A stretch of DNA of 64,000 nt from Niveibacterium microcysteis (GCF_017161445.1 NZ_CP071060.1:2914001-2978000); one strand, 5' to 3'; numbered from the stretch's first letter, positions 55,306-64,000 are shown. Translations and numbers: made by a program. Notes: generated by a model from the sequence alone, not told the origin.

Positions 55306-56673
55306 TCAGAAGCGGTCAGCGTAGCGTTCGGTTTCCCAGGCATGCACCGCACGTGAATACTCGACCCACTCCATTCGCTTGAAGCGGCAGAACTCTGCGG
55401 TAAACGCCGAACCCAACGCTTCGCCGAGCGAGGTATCAGACTCCAACGCCGCCACCGCCTCACCCAGGTTCTGCGGCAGTTGGGCAATGCCACGCACGCG
55501 CAGCTCCGCCAGCATCAGCTCATACAGATCATCGGCAACCGGCGCACCCGGAGACAGGCTGCGTTCGACACCATCGAGCCCGGCGGCGATCACGCCCGCA
55601 AGCGCCAGATAGGGGTTTGCCGAAGCATCGGGCAGACGCCACTCCAGCCGCGAATGTGCGACCCGAACCAGCGTGGTGCGGTTGTTGTCGCCATAGCCGA
55701 TATGCGCCGGCGCCCAGGTCGTGCCAGACAATGACTCGCCGACCACCAAGCGCTTGTAGGAATTCACTGTGGGCGCGCACAGCGCAGCCAGCGCCGGTGC
55801 GTGATGCAGCAGGCCGGCGAGGAAGTGGTAAGCGGTTTGCGACAACCCAAGCCCCTGCGCATCGCTGCGATCGGTGAATACCGCGCGCCCGCCTGCATCC
55901 GCGATCGACAGGTGAAAATGCAAGCCACTGCCGGGCATGTTCGCGAAGGGCTTGGGCATCATCGAGAACACCATGCCCAGCGATTCTGCAATCGAATGTG
56001 CCGCCATCTTGAACAGCATGAAGCGATCCGCTGCCGACAGCGCATCGCTGTAGTGGTAGTTCACCTCGTACTGGCCGCTGGCATCCTCGTGGTCGATCTG
56101 GAACACGTCCAGGCCACACGCCTGCAATGCATCGGTCAGCGCACCCAGAAACGCTTGCTGACGCGTGAGGGACTTGTAGTCGTACGAAGGCTTTTCGAGG
56201 CGGTCGTGTCCGTCAGCGGGGCTGACGCTGCCATCCGGGTTGCGCTGCAGCAGAAAGAACTCCGGCTCCAGGCCGGCGTTCAGCGTCCAGCCACGTTCCG
56301 CAAGCCGCGCCACCTGGCGGCGCAGAATCTGGCGCGGGCACAGCGCGAACGACTCGCCACCCACGTAGCCATCACAGACCACGCGCGCATGGCCCGGCAA
56401 CCACGGCAGTACCTGCGCGGTCGAGATATCGCCACGACCGTAGTACTCGGACCGCAGCCCATGGCGCGGCAGCCCCGTGCCCCAGATCGACGGGCCCGAA
56501 AAGCCAGCGCCCGCAGTGAAGATATCTTCCAGGTGGCTCAACGGTACCGTCTTGCCCTTGGCTACACCCTGGATGTCGGTGAACTGCGCGAACACGTAGC
56601 GCACGCCAGCGTCGCCCAAGCGGCGGCGCAAAGCGTCAATCTGATGCTGCTCAACGCCATTCGATGCGGTCAT
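55306..56673 (-). CDS. Type III glutamine synthetase family ligase (GlnT/GmaS-like)
   Basis: A 455-residue glutamine synthetase-fold ligase of the GlnT type (glutamate plus an amine to a gamma-glutamyl amide, ATP-dependent). Key segments are GLEPEFFLL and NMPGSGLHFHLS. The NSYKRL-VVGESLSG stretch and the LEWRLPDASANPYLA block are also present. It differs from E. coli PuuA, which has a different central block. Next to GabT, GabD and a PuuC-like dehydrogenase, the likely substrate is a polyamine or monoamine. Ammonia or methylamine ligase activity is possible. A good ribosome site precedes ATG 56673. Confidence 0.85.
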   Translation of the reverse strand: MTASNGVEQHQIDALRRRLGDAGVRYVFAQFTDIQGVAKGKTVPLSHLEDIFTAGAGFSGPSIWGTGLPRHGLRSEYYGRGDISTAQVLPWLPGHARVVCDGYVGGESFALCPRQILRRQVARLAERGWTLNAGLEPEFFLLQRNPDGSVSPADGHDRLEKPSYDYKSLTRQQAFLGALTDALQACGLDVFQIDHEDASGQYEVNYHYSDALSAADRFMLFKMAAHSIAESLGMVFSMMPKPFANMPGSGLHFHLSIADAGGRAVFTDRSDAQGLGLSQTAYHFLAGLLHHAPALAALCAPTVNSYKRLVVGESLSGTTWAPAHIGYGDNNRTTLVRVAHSRLEWRLPDASANPYLALAGVIAAGLDGVERSLSPGAPVADDLYELMLAELRVRGIAQLPQNLGEAVAALESDTSLGEALGSAFTAEFCRFKRMEWVEYSRAVHAWETERYADRF

Positions 56674-56719
56674 GGCGATCTCTCCGTTCGGGGTTCTTCA
56701 TTGTGATTACGTGTAACGC

Positions 56720-57844
56720 TCAGCGCAGGATGCGGCCATCAGCCCCGAGTACCACGAGTTCGCCAACGTTCCGCTCACGATCTTCGCGCGCAAGCATGAC
56801 GGTGATGCCGCCGGCGTCGACGCTTCGGTTCGTTTCAAGGGCGCGGCGCAGGGAATCGCGCGTCGGTTGGCTGCCGGCACGGCGCAGCCCGTCCGAGATC
56901 ACGCGTGCGGCCATGCAACCCTCCAGCGTGAACTCATCCGGCGCCTTTCCGGCTTTGCGTGCTGCCGCCTCAAGGTCGCGGGCCAAGGGTAGCGAGGCAT
57001 TGGCGGGCGACGGCACGGCAAGGCCGATCCCGACACCGCGTGCGCTGGGGCCCATCAAGCGCGTCAGCGGACGCGAGCCAACATCCCCATGGGCGAGCAG
57101 TTGCCCAACGAAACCGGCCCTGCGCAAGCGCATGAACACATCGGCCGTCGAGGTATAGCCGGCCAGCGAAAGCACAGCGTCAGGGCGGGCGGAGAGCAGC
57201 GCTCTGGCCTGTGGATCGAGCTCCATCGAGCCGGTCTCCGCCTCGGCCACTGCAACCAGTTGAACCCCGTTCGCGGCCGCTGCGGCGCGCACGACAGCCA
57301 ACAATTCGGCACCCGCCGCATCGCGCGTTGCAAACGCGCCTAGTCGCTTCACGCCGAGGCGCGCGGCCTGCGAAACCAGGCTCGTCGCAATCGTTCTGTC
57401 TGGGCTACGGACCGGGAAGACCCAGCCACTGGCGTCCTGCATGATCGTCTGCGCACCCGACATTGGCGCCACCAGGGGCAGGCGCGCTGCGGCCGCGCGT
57501 TTGGCGGCTTCCGCCGCGTCGTGTCGACCGAAGAAGCCGGTCAGCGCAATCACGCTGTCCTTGCCCGCCAGTTCCCATGCTCGCAGATCTTCCGCCGCCA
57601 GTTCGGCCTCGGCGTCGTCCGTGACTTTCAATGTCACGCCTCGCCCAACCGGATCAGACGCCAAGCAGGTGCGCAATCCATCGAGAAAGCTGACGCCAAT
57701 CTCGGCCGACGCGCCAGAGAGCGGCAGGCTCACGCCCACGGCCATCGCAGGCCGGGCCGTCTGCGCCTGGCTCGCCGGCGCACCGCATAGCAGAGCGATC
57801 GCGGCAGCCGCCCTTAGCCGGGCACGGCGCGCCGCGCCGATCAC
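56720..57844 (-). CDS. Periplasmic binding protein, type 1 fold (amino-acid ABC-like)
   Basis: A 374-residue exported protein with a signal peptide (cleavage near ASQAQTA) and a Peripla_BP_6-type fold. This is seen in VGVSLPLSGASAEIGVSFLDGL, the PLVAPMSGAQ block and VMLAREDRERNVGELVVL. It resembles branched-chain amino-acid receptors. No cognate permease or ATPase is adjacent. It starts with GTG, overlapping the gabT stop by 4 nt. It may bind an amine, amino acid or signal for the cluster. Confidence 0.82.
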   Translation of the reverse strand: MIGAARRARLRAAAAIALLCGAPASQAQTARPAMAVGVSLPLSGASAEIGVSFLDGLRTCLASDPVGRGVTLKVTDDAEAELAAEDLRAWELAGKDSVIALTGFFGRHDAAEAAKRAAAARLPLVAPMSGAQTIMQDASGWVFPVRSPDRTIATSLVSQAARLGVKRLGAFATRDAAGAELLAVVRAAAAANGVQLVAVAEAETGSMELDPQARALLSARPDAVLSLAGYTSTADVFMRLRRAGFVGQLLAHGDVGSRPLTRLMGPSARGVGIGLAVPSPANASLPLARDLEAAARKAGKAPDEFTLEGCMAARVISDGLRRAGSQPTRDSLRRALETNRSVDAGGITVMLAREDRERNVGELVVLGADGRILR

Positions 57845-59112
57845 GCCGCCGCCAGCGCGTCGGCCAGAATCCCTAGCGCCTCGTCAAAAATCGCGTCGGG
57901 CGTGGTGAGCGGATACAACAAACGCAGCACGTTGCCGTAGACGCCACAGGTCAGCAGGATCAGGCCCTTCTCCAGTGCCTTGGCCTGCACCCGCTTAGTG
58001 AAGTCCGCGTCCGGCTTGCCAGTGGCCGGGTCGTTGAATTCAACCGCAACCATCGAGCCTGGCCCGCGCACATCCACAATCTGCGGCACCTTCGCGCGCT
58101 GCGCGTTGAGGAAACCACGCAGCTTCTCGCCCAAGGCGTTGGAGCGCTCGATCAGCCCCTCCTCCTTGATCACATCAATCACGGCATGCGAGGCGGCAAT
58201 CGCCATCGGGCTACCGGCATAGGTACCACCGAGACCGCCGGGCAGCGGCGCATCCATGATCTCGGCGCGGCCGCAGACAGCCGACAGCGTGGTGCCGCCG
58301 GCCATACTCTTGGCCATGGTCATGATGTCCGGCAGCACCGGGTAGTGCTCCATCGCAAACCACTTGCCGGTGCGGCCGAAGCCGGTCTGCACTTCGTCGG
58401 CAACCAGCAGGATGCCGTGCTCGTCGCACAGCTTGCGCAGCGCCACCATGAAGTCGACCGGCGCCTGGTAGAAACCGCCCTCGCCCTGCACCGGTTCGAG
58501 GATGATCGCCGCGACGCGCGCGGGTTCGATATCGGACTTGAAGAGGTGCTGGATGTAGTCGAGCGAATCCTGAACGCTCACGCCATGCAGCGGCACCGGG
58601 AATGGGGCGTGGAAGATCTCACCGGGGAATGGCCCGAAGCCGACTTTGTAGGGCACCACCTTGCCGGTGAGCGCCGCAGCCATCATCGAGCGGCCGTGGA
58701 AGGCGCCCGAGAAGGCGATGATGCCGGAGCGCTTGGTCGCCGCGCGCGCGATTTTCACGACGTTCTCGACCGCCTCAGCACCGGTCGAGAAGAACGCCGT
58801 CTTCTTCGCATGCGTGCCTGGCGTCAGCTGGTTGATCTTCTCCGCGAGGGTGACGTAGCTCTCGTAGGGAACGACCTGGTAGCAGCTGTGCGTGAAGCGC
58901 TCAAGCTGTTCGGCGACGGCGGCCATCACCTTCGGGTGACGATGCCCTGTATTGAGCACCGCGATGCCGCCACCGAAATCGATGTAGCGGCGCCCTTCCA
59001 CATCCCACAGCTCGGCGTTCTCGGCGCGATCGATGAAGAACGAATTGCCGACGGCGATACCGCGCGGCGTGGCGGCGAGACGGCGTTCGTGGAGTTCCTT
59101 GTTGCTGGCCAT
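57841..59112 (-). CDS. gabT: 4-aminobutyrate aminotransferase
   Basis: A 423-residue PLP-dependent class III aminotransferase converting GABA and 2-oxoglutarate to succinate semialdehyde and glutamate. The PLP Lys is in TMAKSMAGGTTL, and GIAVLNTGHRHPKV, STGAEAVENVVKIAR and LVADEVQTGFGRTG are family blocks. ATG 59112 (MASNKELHERR) matches E. coli GabT and has AGGAA upstream; the frame extends to 59133 without a ribosome site. It lies between the aldehyde dehydrogenase and the binding protein. Confidence 0.94.
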   Translation of the reverse strand: MASNKELHERRLAATPRGIAVGNSFFIDRAENAELWDVEGRRYIDFGGGIAVLNTGHRHPKVMAAVAEQLERFTHSCYQVVPYESYVTLAEKINQLTPGTHAKKTAFFSTGAEAVENVVKIARAATKRSGIIAFSGAFHGRSMMAAALTGKVVPYKVGFGPFPGEIFHAPFPVPLHGVSVQDSLDYIQHLFKSDIEPARVAAIILEPVQGEGGFYQAPVDFMVALRKLCDEHGILLVADEVQTGFGRTGKWFAMEHYPVLPDIMTMAKSMAGGTTLSAVCGRAEIMDAPLPGGLGGTYAGSPMAIAASHAVIDVIKEEGLIERSNALGEKLRGFLNAQRAKVPQIVDVRGPGSMVAVEFNDPATGKPDADFTKRVQAKALEKGLILLTCGVYGNVLRLLYPLTTPDAIFDEALGILADALAAA

Positions 59113-59129
59113 GTTCAGGTTCCTGCTGT

Positions 59130-60623
59130 TCATTCAAGACCAATCCAGGTCGTCTTGAGTTCGGTGTACTTGTCCATCGCGTGCAGCGATTTGTCGCGCC
59201 CGTTGCCGGACTGCTTGTAGCCGCCGAAGGGCACGGTGATGTCGTCTTCGTCGTACTGGTTCACATGCACGGTGCCGGCACGCAGCGCGCGGGCAATGCG
59301 ATGCGCCTTGTTGATGTCGCGGGTCCACACGCCGGCCTGCAGGCCATAGATGGTCTGGTTCGCCTGCTGGATCGCCTCTTCGACCGTGTCGAAGGCAAGC
59401 ACCGAGAGCACCGGGCCGAAGATCTCTTCGCGCGCGATCGTCATGTCGTTGCGCACGCCATCGAACAGCGTCGGCGCGACGTAGTAGCCACCGGTTTCGG
59501 CGCGCGCCTGCTCACCGCCAGCAAGCAGCTTGGCGCCTTCCTTGCGGCCAGAGTCGATGTAGCGCAGCACGGTATCGAGCTGGGTGCGGTCGACCAGGGC
59601 GCCCATTACCGTTTCGTCAGCCAGCGGGTCGGCCGGCGCGTATTTGGGAATCAGTGCCAGCGCGCGTTCGATGAAGGCATCCTTGATCGAACGCTCGACG
59701 AAGAGGCGCGACGGCGCGTTGCAGCTCTCGCCCTGGTTGTAGAAGATCGAGCCGATCGAAGACGCCACCGCGCGGTCCAGATCCGGGCAGTCAGCGCAGA
59801 CGATGTTCGGCGACTTGCCGCCCAGTTCGGTCCAAGCGCGCTTGAGGTTGCTCTGGCCCGCATTGACGATGATGAGCTTGCCGACGCGGGTGGAGCCGGT
59901 GAAGGCGATGCAGTCGACATCCATGTGCAGCGACAACGCATTGCCGGCCTCGTGACCGAAGCCTGGCACGACGTTGAACACGCCGGGCGGGATCCCCGCC
60001 TCCAGTGCGAGCTCCGCGAGGCGCAGTGCGGTGAGCGGCGACTTTTCGGAAGGCTTCAGCACCACGCTGTTGCCCACCGCCAGCGCCGGCGCGATCTTCC
60101 ACGAGGCCATCAGCATCGGGTAGTTCCACGGCACGATGGCACCGACGACCCCGACGGGCTCACGGGTGATCAGTGCGAGCGCACTGTCACTGGTCGGCGC
60201 GATCTCGTCGTAGATCTTGTCGATCGCCTCGCCGTACCAACGGATCGTATTTGCGCAGGCGTTGACGTCGGTCGCGCGGGCGTTGCGTATCGGCTTGCCC
60301 ATGTCGAGCGTTTCGGTCAGCGCGAGTTCGTCCTTGTGCGCGAGGATCAGGTCCGCAAAGCGAACCATGATCTGCTTGCGCGAACGCGGCGACAGCCCGG
60401 CCCAGCGACGGTCCTCGAACGCCGCGCGCGCCGCCACCACCGCGGCATCAATATCCGCCGCATCACCCCGCGCAACAGCGGCGAGATAGCGCCCATCGAC
60501 CGGCGAATTGCATTCAAAGGTCTGCCCGCTCACGGCAGCGACGCGCTCACCGTTGATCAGGGCGCGGCCGTCGAACTTCATGCGGCCGGCCATCTCGGTC
60601 CAGGAGTTCTGTTGTGTCGTCAT
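59130..60623 (-). CDS. puuC: PuuC/KauB-like gamma-glutamyl-aminobutyraldehyde dehydrogenase
   Basis: A 497-residue NAD(P)-dependent aldehyde dehydrogenase. Catalytic Cys is in YNQGESCNAPSRLF and the Glu in TELGGKSPNIV. The FGGYKQSGNGRDKSLHA end and IRWYGEAIDKIYDEIA are shared with E. coli PuuC, and the CNAPSRL block with Pseudomonas KauB. It should oxidise gamma-glutamyl-aminobutyraldehyde or aminobutyraldehyde in putrescine breakdown. ATG 60623 has AGGAA upstream. The gene follows gabD by 164 bp. Confidence 0.85.
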   Translation of the reverse strand: MTTQQNSWTEMAGRMKFDGRALINGERVAAVSGQTFECNSPVDGRYLAAVARGDAADIDAAVVAARAAFEDRRWAGLSPRSRKQIMVRFADLILAHKDELALTETLDMGKPIRNARATDVNACANTIRWYGEAIDKIYDEIAPTSDSALALITREPVGVVGAIVPWNYPMLMASWKIAPALAVGNSVVLKPSEKSPLTALRLAELALEAGIPPGVFNVVPGFGHEAGNALSLHMDVDCIAFTGSTRVGKLIIVNAGQSNLKRAWTELGGKSPNIVCADCPDLDRAVASSIGSIFYNQGESCNAPSRLFVERSIKDAFIERALALIPKYAPADPLADETVMGALVDRTQLDTVLRYIDSGRKEGAKLLAGGEQARAETGGYYVAPTLFDGVRNDMTIAREEIFGPVLSVLAFDTVEEAIQQANQTIYGLQAGVWTRDINKAHRIARALRAGTVHVNQYDEDDITVPFGGYKQSGNGRDKSLHAMDKYTELKTTWIGLE

Positions 60624-60787
60624 GACTTCAATTCCTGTGCTTTCTTCGGTTCCCAACGCGGCGTGGCGTTGGTGGAGAGATCGTCGCGAGCGGCCCGAGG
60701 CTGACAGGAGAAGCGCAGCCGTACAGGCGGTACGGCGAGCATCGCAGTGTCGGGATCGGGCTGCGCAGTAGATCTATCCCCCAACGC

Positions 60788-62245
60788 TCAGCGGTCGATG
60801 CCGCCGAGACAGATGTACTTGATCTCGAGATAGTCCTCGATACCGTACTTCGAACCTTCACGCCCCAGCCCGGACTGCTTCACGCCACCGAAGGGCGCGA
60901 GCTCGTTCGAGATCAGGCCGGTGTTGACACCCACCATGCCGTACTCCAGCGCCTCGGCGACGCGGAAGATGCGGCCGATGTCGCGACTGTAGAAGTAGCT
61001 GGCGAGACCGAACTCGGTGTCGTTGGACATGGCGATGACGTCTGCCTCGTCCTTGAACTTAATCAGCGGGGCGACCGGGCCGAAGGTCTCCTCACGGAAG
61101 ATCTTCATGTCGCGGGTGACACCAGTCAGCACGGTGGGCTCGTAGAAAGTGCGGCCCAGCGCATGGCGCTTGCCACCCGTCGCCACCGCACCGCCCGCGG
61201 CGAGCACGTCGCTGACGTGTTCCTCGACCTTGGCGAGCGCCTTGCTGTCGATCAGCGGGCCTTGCTGCACGCCCTCGTCCATGCCGTTGCCGACCTTCAT
61301 CGCACCCACCTTGGCGGCGAGCTTGGCGGCGAAGGCCTCATAAACGCCCTCCTGCACGAACAGGCGATTCGCGCACACGCAGGTCTGGCCGGTGTTGCGG
61401 AACTTGGATATCAACGCACCCTCGACGGCCTGATCGAGATCGGCATCGTCGAACACGATGAAGGGCGCATTGCCGCCCAGTTCGAGCGAGAGCTTCTTGA
61501 TCGTGTCGGCGGACTGGCGCATCAGGATCCGGCCCACCTCGGTAGAGCCCGTGAAGCTCAGCTTCGCGACGGTCGGGTTGCCGGTCATCTCGCCACCGAT
61601 CTCGGTTGACGAGCCGGTGATGACACTGAAGAGGCCCGCCGGCAGGCCGGCTTCTTCCGCCAGCGCGGCGAGCGCGAGCGCGGAGAAAGGCGTCTGCGTC
61701 GCGGGCTTGAGCACCATCGCACAACCTGCTGCCAGCGCCGGGCCAGCCTTGCGCGTGATCATCGCGTTGGGGAAGTTCCACGGCGTGATCGCGGCGCACA
61801 CGCCGATCGGCTGTTTGATGACGATCAGCCGCTTGTCCGCCTGGTGCTGCGGGATGGTGTCGCCGTAGATGCGCTTACCCTCTTCGGCAAACCATTCGAT
61901 GAATGATGCCCCGTAGGCGATCTCCCCCTTCGCTTCGGCAAAGGGCTTGCCCTGCTCGGCAGTCAGAATGCGCGCGAGGTCGTCCTGATGCTTCATCATC
62001 AGGTCGAACCAGCGGCGCAGCACTGCGGCGCGTTCCTTGGCAGTCTTGGCTGCCCAGGCCTTCTGCGCAACTCGCCCTGCTTCGATCGCACGGCGCGTTT
62101 CCGCGACACCCGCCATCGGCACGGTGCCGAGCTTCACCCCCGTCGCAGGATTGATGACCTCGGCAGTCTTTCCACTGTCGGCGTCACACCAACGACCATC
62201 GATATAGGCCTGCTGGCGCAGCAGGTCCTTGCGTTGCAGTTCCAT
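60788..62245 (-). CDS. gabD: Succinate-semialdehyde dehydrogenase
   Basis: A 485-residue aldehyde dehydrogenase of the GabD type, which finishes GABA breakdown to succinate. Catalytic Cys is in NTGQTCVCANRLF and the Glu in SLELGGNAPFIVFDD. The blocks IYGDTIPQHQADKRLIVIKQ and SNDTEFGLASYFYSRDIGR are diagnostic. A small dyad (GCCGTAC/GTACGGC, 60718-60736) lies between it and the next gene. It is first of the catabolic genes after the porin-like gene. Confidence 0.94.
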   Translation of the reverse strand: MELQRKDLLRQQAYIDGRWCDADSGKTAEVINPATGVKLGTVPMAGVAETRRAIEAGRVAQKAWAAKTAKERAAVLRRWFDLMMKHQDDLARILTAEQGKPFAEAKGEIAYGASFIEWFAEEGKRIYGDTIPQHQADKRLIVIKQPIGVCAAITPWNFPNAMITRKAGPALAAGCAMVLKPATQTPFSALALAALAEEAGLPAGLFSVITGSSTEIGGEMTGNPTVAKLSFTGSTEVGRILMRQSADTIKKLSLELGGNAPFIVFDDADLDQAVEGALISKFRNTGQTCVCANRLFVQEGVYEAFAAKLAAKVGAMKVGNGMDEGVQQGPLIDSKALAKVEEHVSDVLAAGGAVATGGKRHALGRTFYEPTVLTGVTRDMKIFREETFGPVAPLIKFKDEADVIAMSNDTEFGLASYFYSRDIGRIFRVAEALEYGMVGVNTGLISNELAPFGGVKQSGLGREGSKYGIEDYLEIKYICLGGIDR

Positions 62246-62301
62246 GAGATTTTTCCGTCAGCGCTTTGAACCGCGCCGGACGCCCGCCCGGCGCGAAAGT
62301 A

Positions 62302-62333
62302 CTGGCCGCTCCGCCCCCCAGCGAAGCGGCCAG
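62302..62333 (-). terminator. Terminator-like hairpin after the DUF3138-type gene
   Basis: A 9-bp stem CTGGCCGCT / AGCGGCCAG with a 14-nt loop, 7 nt after the stop codon, without a long T run. Confidence 0.6.
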
Positions 62334-62340
62334 CAGGGGG

Positions 62341-63795
62341 TCAGAACGAAACCACCGTTGCGACCCCGAACAACTGGTTGTCCTTCTTGTACGAACCGTC
62401 CTTCACGTTCTCGAACACATGCTTGTTGGAACCGTCGTAGCGGTATTCCATCTTGAACACGGTATTCAGGTTGAACGCGTAGCCGAGACCGAAGGTGAGT
62501 GCATAACGGTTGGACCCCTTGCTGTCCGGATCCTCACCCCAGGTGCCGGCTGCGTCGTCATAGACAAAGCCCGGGCCGATGCCGTTGCGACCATCGGAGA
62601 AGTTGTATCCGAGCAAGCCGCCACCGTTCTTGCTGTTGTTGATGTAGTCGGCGCGCATGATGCCTTCGAGCTGCGGCGTGAACTTGTACGCAGCAAGGCC
62701 AGAGAGCCCCCACCAGCGTGCGTCCTGCAGTTCGCCTGTATCGGGATTCGCGTAGACCGCCGCCTTCTTCTGCTGGCCAAACGAGACCTGGCCTTGCACC
62801 GTCCAGTCACCGCGGATGAAGTACCCGTCGAGTTCAAACAAGTTGAGCGCGGTGTCCTTGCCCGACTGATCCGGGTACACAAGGCTGCCGGTGTCATCGG
62901 TTTCATCCGCACGAAGGTTCGCCGCCTTGCCATGCACCCCGGCGAAGCCAAAGCCATTGAACTCACCCTTCGCGTAGTCAACGCGGTAGGCAAGCACCGG
63001 AGCCTTGTTGCCACTGTTCTTCTTGCTCGCGTTCATGTTCGCGAGCAGGCCTTTGACGATCCACTTACCGCTGGTGATTTCCATACCGGCACCGGTGTAA
63101 GCGGTCGGCAGCGTGAAGTCGAACAGCAGGTTGTGGGTGATCAGCTTGTTCTGCGTGCCCGGCAGGTATTCGTAGCCAGACCAATCAGGGATCTGACCAG
63201 CGATGAAGCGCGTCTGGAGATCGGTCAAAGGTACCGAGACCGAAGCCTCGGCGATGATGTTGCCCGGGCTGAACACCTCACCCACGCCACGGTTTGGCTG
63301 CAAGGTCAGGCGCCATTTCGTGCCGCCATCCATTTCTTTCTGAATGTCGAGCTGGCCCATGCCGAAGTAGCCGTTGTCGTAGTTGTAGCCATCGTCCCCG
63401 ACCTGGTTGAGGAACTGGAAGCCGGCGCGATCCTGGCGCTGGTTGTAGATGAAGGTCGGATCGATATAGCCGCTGATCTTCAAGCCCCGCAGGCCAGAGG
63501 CATCACGCGCGTCCTCCAGCGCCTCAGCCTTGACCGCAATGCGGTTGAACTCGGCTTGCTGATCAGGCGTCATGCCCGGCTGTACGGGTTCGGCAGCCGG
63601 CACGGCGACCGCGGCGGTAGCCGGTGCAGCGGCCTTCTTGCTTTCTTCCGACTTGAGCTTTTGCTCAAGCTCAGTCACCCGCTGCTTGAGCGCGCGCAGT
63701 TCGTTGAGCAGCTCCTTGTTCGACTGCGCCTGCGCGGCCGCAGGAAACGCCGCGGCCAATGCCAGTGCCAGGGTGGTGACCTTCAAGGCTTTCAT
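62341..63795 (-). CDS. DUF3138-type outer-membrane beta-barrel protein
   Basis: A 484-residue exported protein. A signal peptide ends at AAAQAQSN, followed by a short coiled coil (ELLNELRALKQRVTELEQKL) and an Ala/Pro linker. A porin-like barrel with aromatic amphipathic strands then runs to a terminal Phe (VATVVSF), typical of Bam substrates. The family is known from betaproteobacteria as DUF3138, with no established substrate. Its place beside a polyamine permease and the Gab/Puu genes suggests it passes polyamines or related solutes across the outer membrane. Confidence 0.82.
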   Translation of the reverse strand: MKALKVTTLALALAAAFPAAAQAQSNKELLNELRALKQRVTELEQKLKSEESKKAAAPATAAVAVPAAEPVQPGMTPDQQAEFNRIAVKAEALEDARDASGLRGLKISGYIDPTFIYNQRQDRAGFQFLNQVGDDGYNYDNGYFGMGQLDIQKEMDGGTKWRLTLQPNRGVGEVFSPGNIIAEASVSVPLTDLQTRFIAGQIPDWSGYEYLPGTQNKLITHNLLFDFTLPTAYTGAGMEITSGKWIVKGLLANMNASKKNSGNKAPVLAYRVDYAKGEFNGFGFAGVHGKAANLRADETDDTGSLVYPDQSGKDTALNLFELDGYFIRGDWTVQGQVSFGQQKKAAVYANPDTGELQDARWWGLSGLAAYKFTPQLEGIMRADYINNSKNGGGLLGYNFSDGRNGIGPGFVYDDAAGTWGEDPDSKGSNRYALTFGLGYAFNLNTVFKMEYRYDGSNKHVFENVKDGSYKKDNQLFGVATVVSF

Positions 63796-63839
63796 CGGGC
63801 TCTCCTCTTGGGTGAAATCTGTTTGGTCTGGTAAATGGA

Positions 63840-64000
63840 TCAGGACGCACGCTGAGCGGCGGCCATTTCGCGGGCGCGACGGCGCTCCGCACGGGCAATC
63901 AGGTAACTGGCGGTGATCACTGCAATCGATACGACCGCGATGATCACGGTGGCGACGGCATTGACACTGGGGTTCAGGCCAAGGCGTGCGCGCGAGAAGA
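63840..64000 (-). CDS. C-terminus of a PotI/PotC-type polyamine ABC permease (partial)
   Basis: The last 53 codons of a gene cut by the right edge. The translation starts FSRARLGLNPSVNAVATVII, then a hydrophobic helix and the charged tail ARAERRRAREMAAAQRAS. This matches the end of spermidine/putrescine permeases (FS-x-R-x-G-x-P-x-NA before the last helix). Forty-four bp separate it from the DUF3138-type gene, so it is probably cotranscribed. Identification rests on a short segment. Confidence 0.72.
   Translation of the reverse strand, partial: FSRARLGLNPSVNAVATVIIAVVSIAVITASYLIARAERRRAREMAAAQRAS

Noticed and set aside
59181..60704. 507-codon plus-strand frame over the PuuC-like gene
   Set aside because: Shadow frame opposite a certain aldehyde dehydrogenase; composition rich in Arg, Val and Asp without domain signals.

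Overview
The window is a gene-dense, GC-rich stretch of bacterial chromosome. It most likely comes from a betaproteobacterium close to Rhodocyclales/Zoogloeaceae. The evidence is flhDC, a class I PHA synthase with two PhaB reductases and PhaR, a PEP-CTERM protein, the Bpt/Aat pair, a DUF3138-type outer-membrane protein, beta-type RimO, and the order tig-clpP-clpX-lon-hupB-tRNA-ppiD. I see no prophage, insertion sequence, CRISPR array or rRNA operon. Nearly all of the sequence reads as core chromosome, with strong third-position GC bias that produces long antisense shadow frames.

Layout. 0-3 kb: flhC (cut by the left edge), flhD and an HDOD-receiver-GGDEF protein whose receiver and GGDEF sites are both degenerate. 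3-8.3 kb: a Nudix hydrolase, HpnE, a tightly overlapping YkgJ/TrmB-like/DusC group and a membrane-anchored TAXI protein. 8.3-9.1 kb: two tandem Ala-Glu-Asp tRNA triplets with a strong promoter and a terminator. 9.1-16.7 kb: a D-2-hydroxyacid dehydrogenase, rimO and the PHB cluster phaC-phaB-phaB-phaR, with a shared GTGCRGTGC element in three of its leaders. 16.4-26.6 kb: housekeeping genes (PgeF, RluD, BamD, M61 and M3 peptidases, Aat-Bpt, a D-lactate dehydrogenase-like protein). 26.6-34.4 kb: an orphan PEP-CTERM protein and a four-gene peptide-type ABC importer. 34.9-40.3 kb: SlyD, a peroxiredoxin, an alcohol dehydrogenase, LexA with its operator and a coupled membrane protein, a methyltransferase and FabI.

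40.4-49 kb is the proteostasis block: PpiD, tRNA-Asp and tRNA-Val, HU, Lon (with a consensus-like heat-shock promoter), ClpX, ClpP and trigger factor. 49.3-54.1 kb is the prkA-yeaH-spoVR stress operon. 54.1-55.3 kb encodes a secreted beta-helix protein. 55.3-64 kb is a minus-strand nitrogen-catabolism cluster: type III glutamine synthetase homologue, periplasmic binding protein, GabT, a PuuC/KauB-like aldehyde dehydrogenase, GabD and a DUF3138-type protein. It ends in the last 53 codons of what looks like a PotI/PotC polyamine permease at the right edge. Together these suggest polyamine uptake and conversion through gamma-glutamyl intermediates and GABA to succinate.

Nothing here is clearly a new defence or mobile system. 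The observations most worth following are the lexA-coupled membrane protein, the doubly degenerate signalling protein next to flhDC, the candidate PhaR element, the polyamine locus with a non-PuuA-type ligase, and two doubly membrane-anchored solute-binding proteins.
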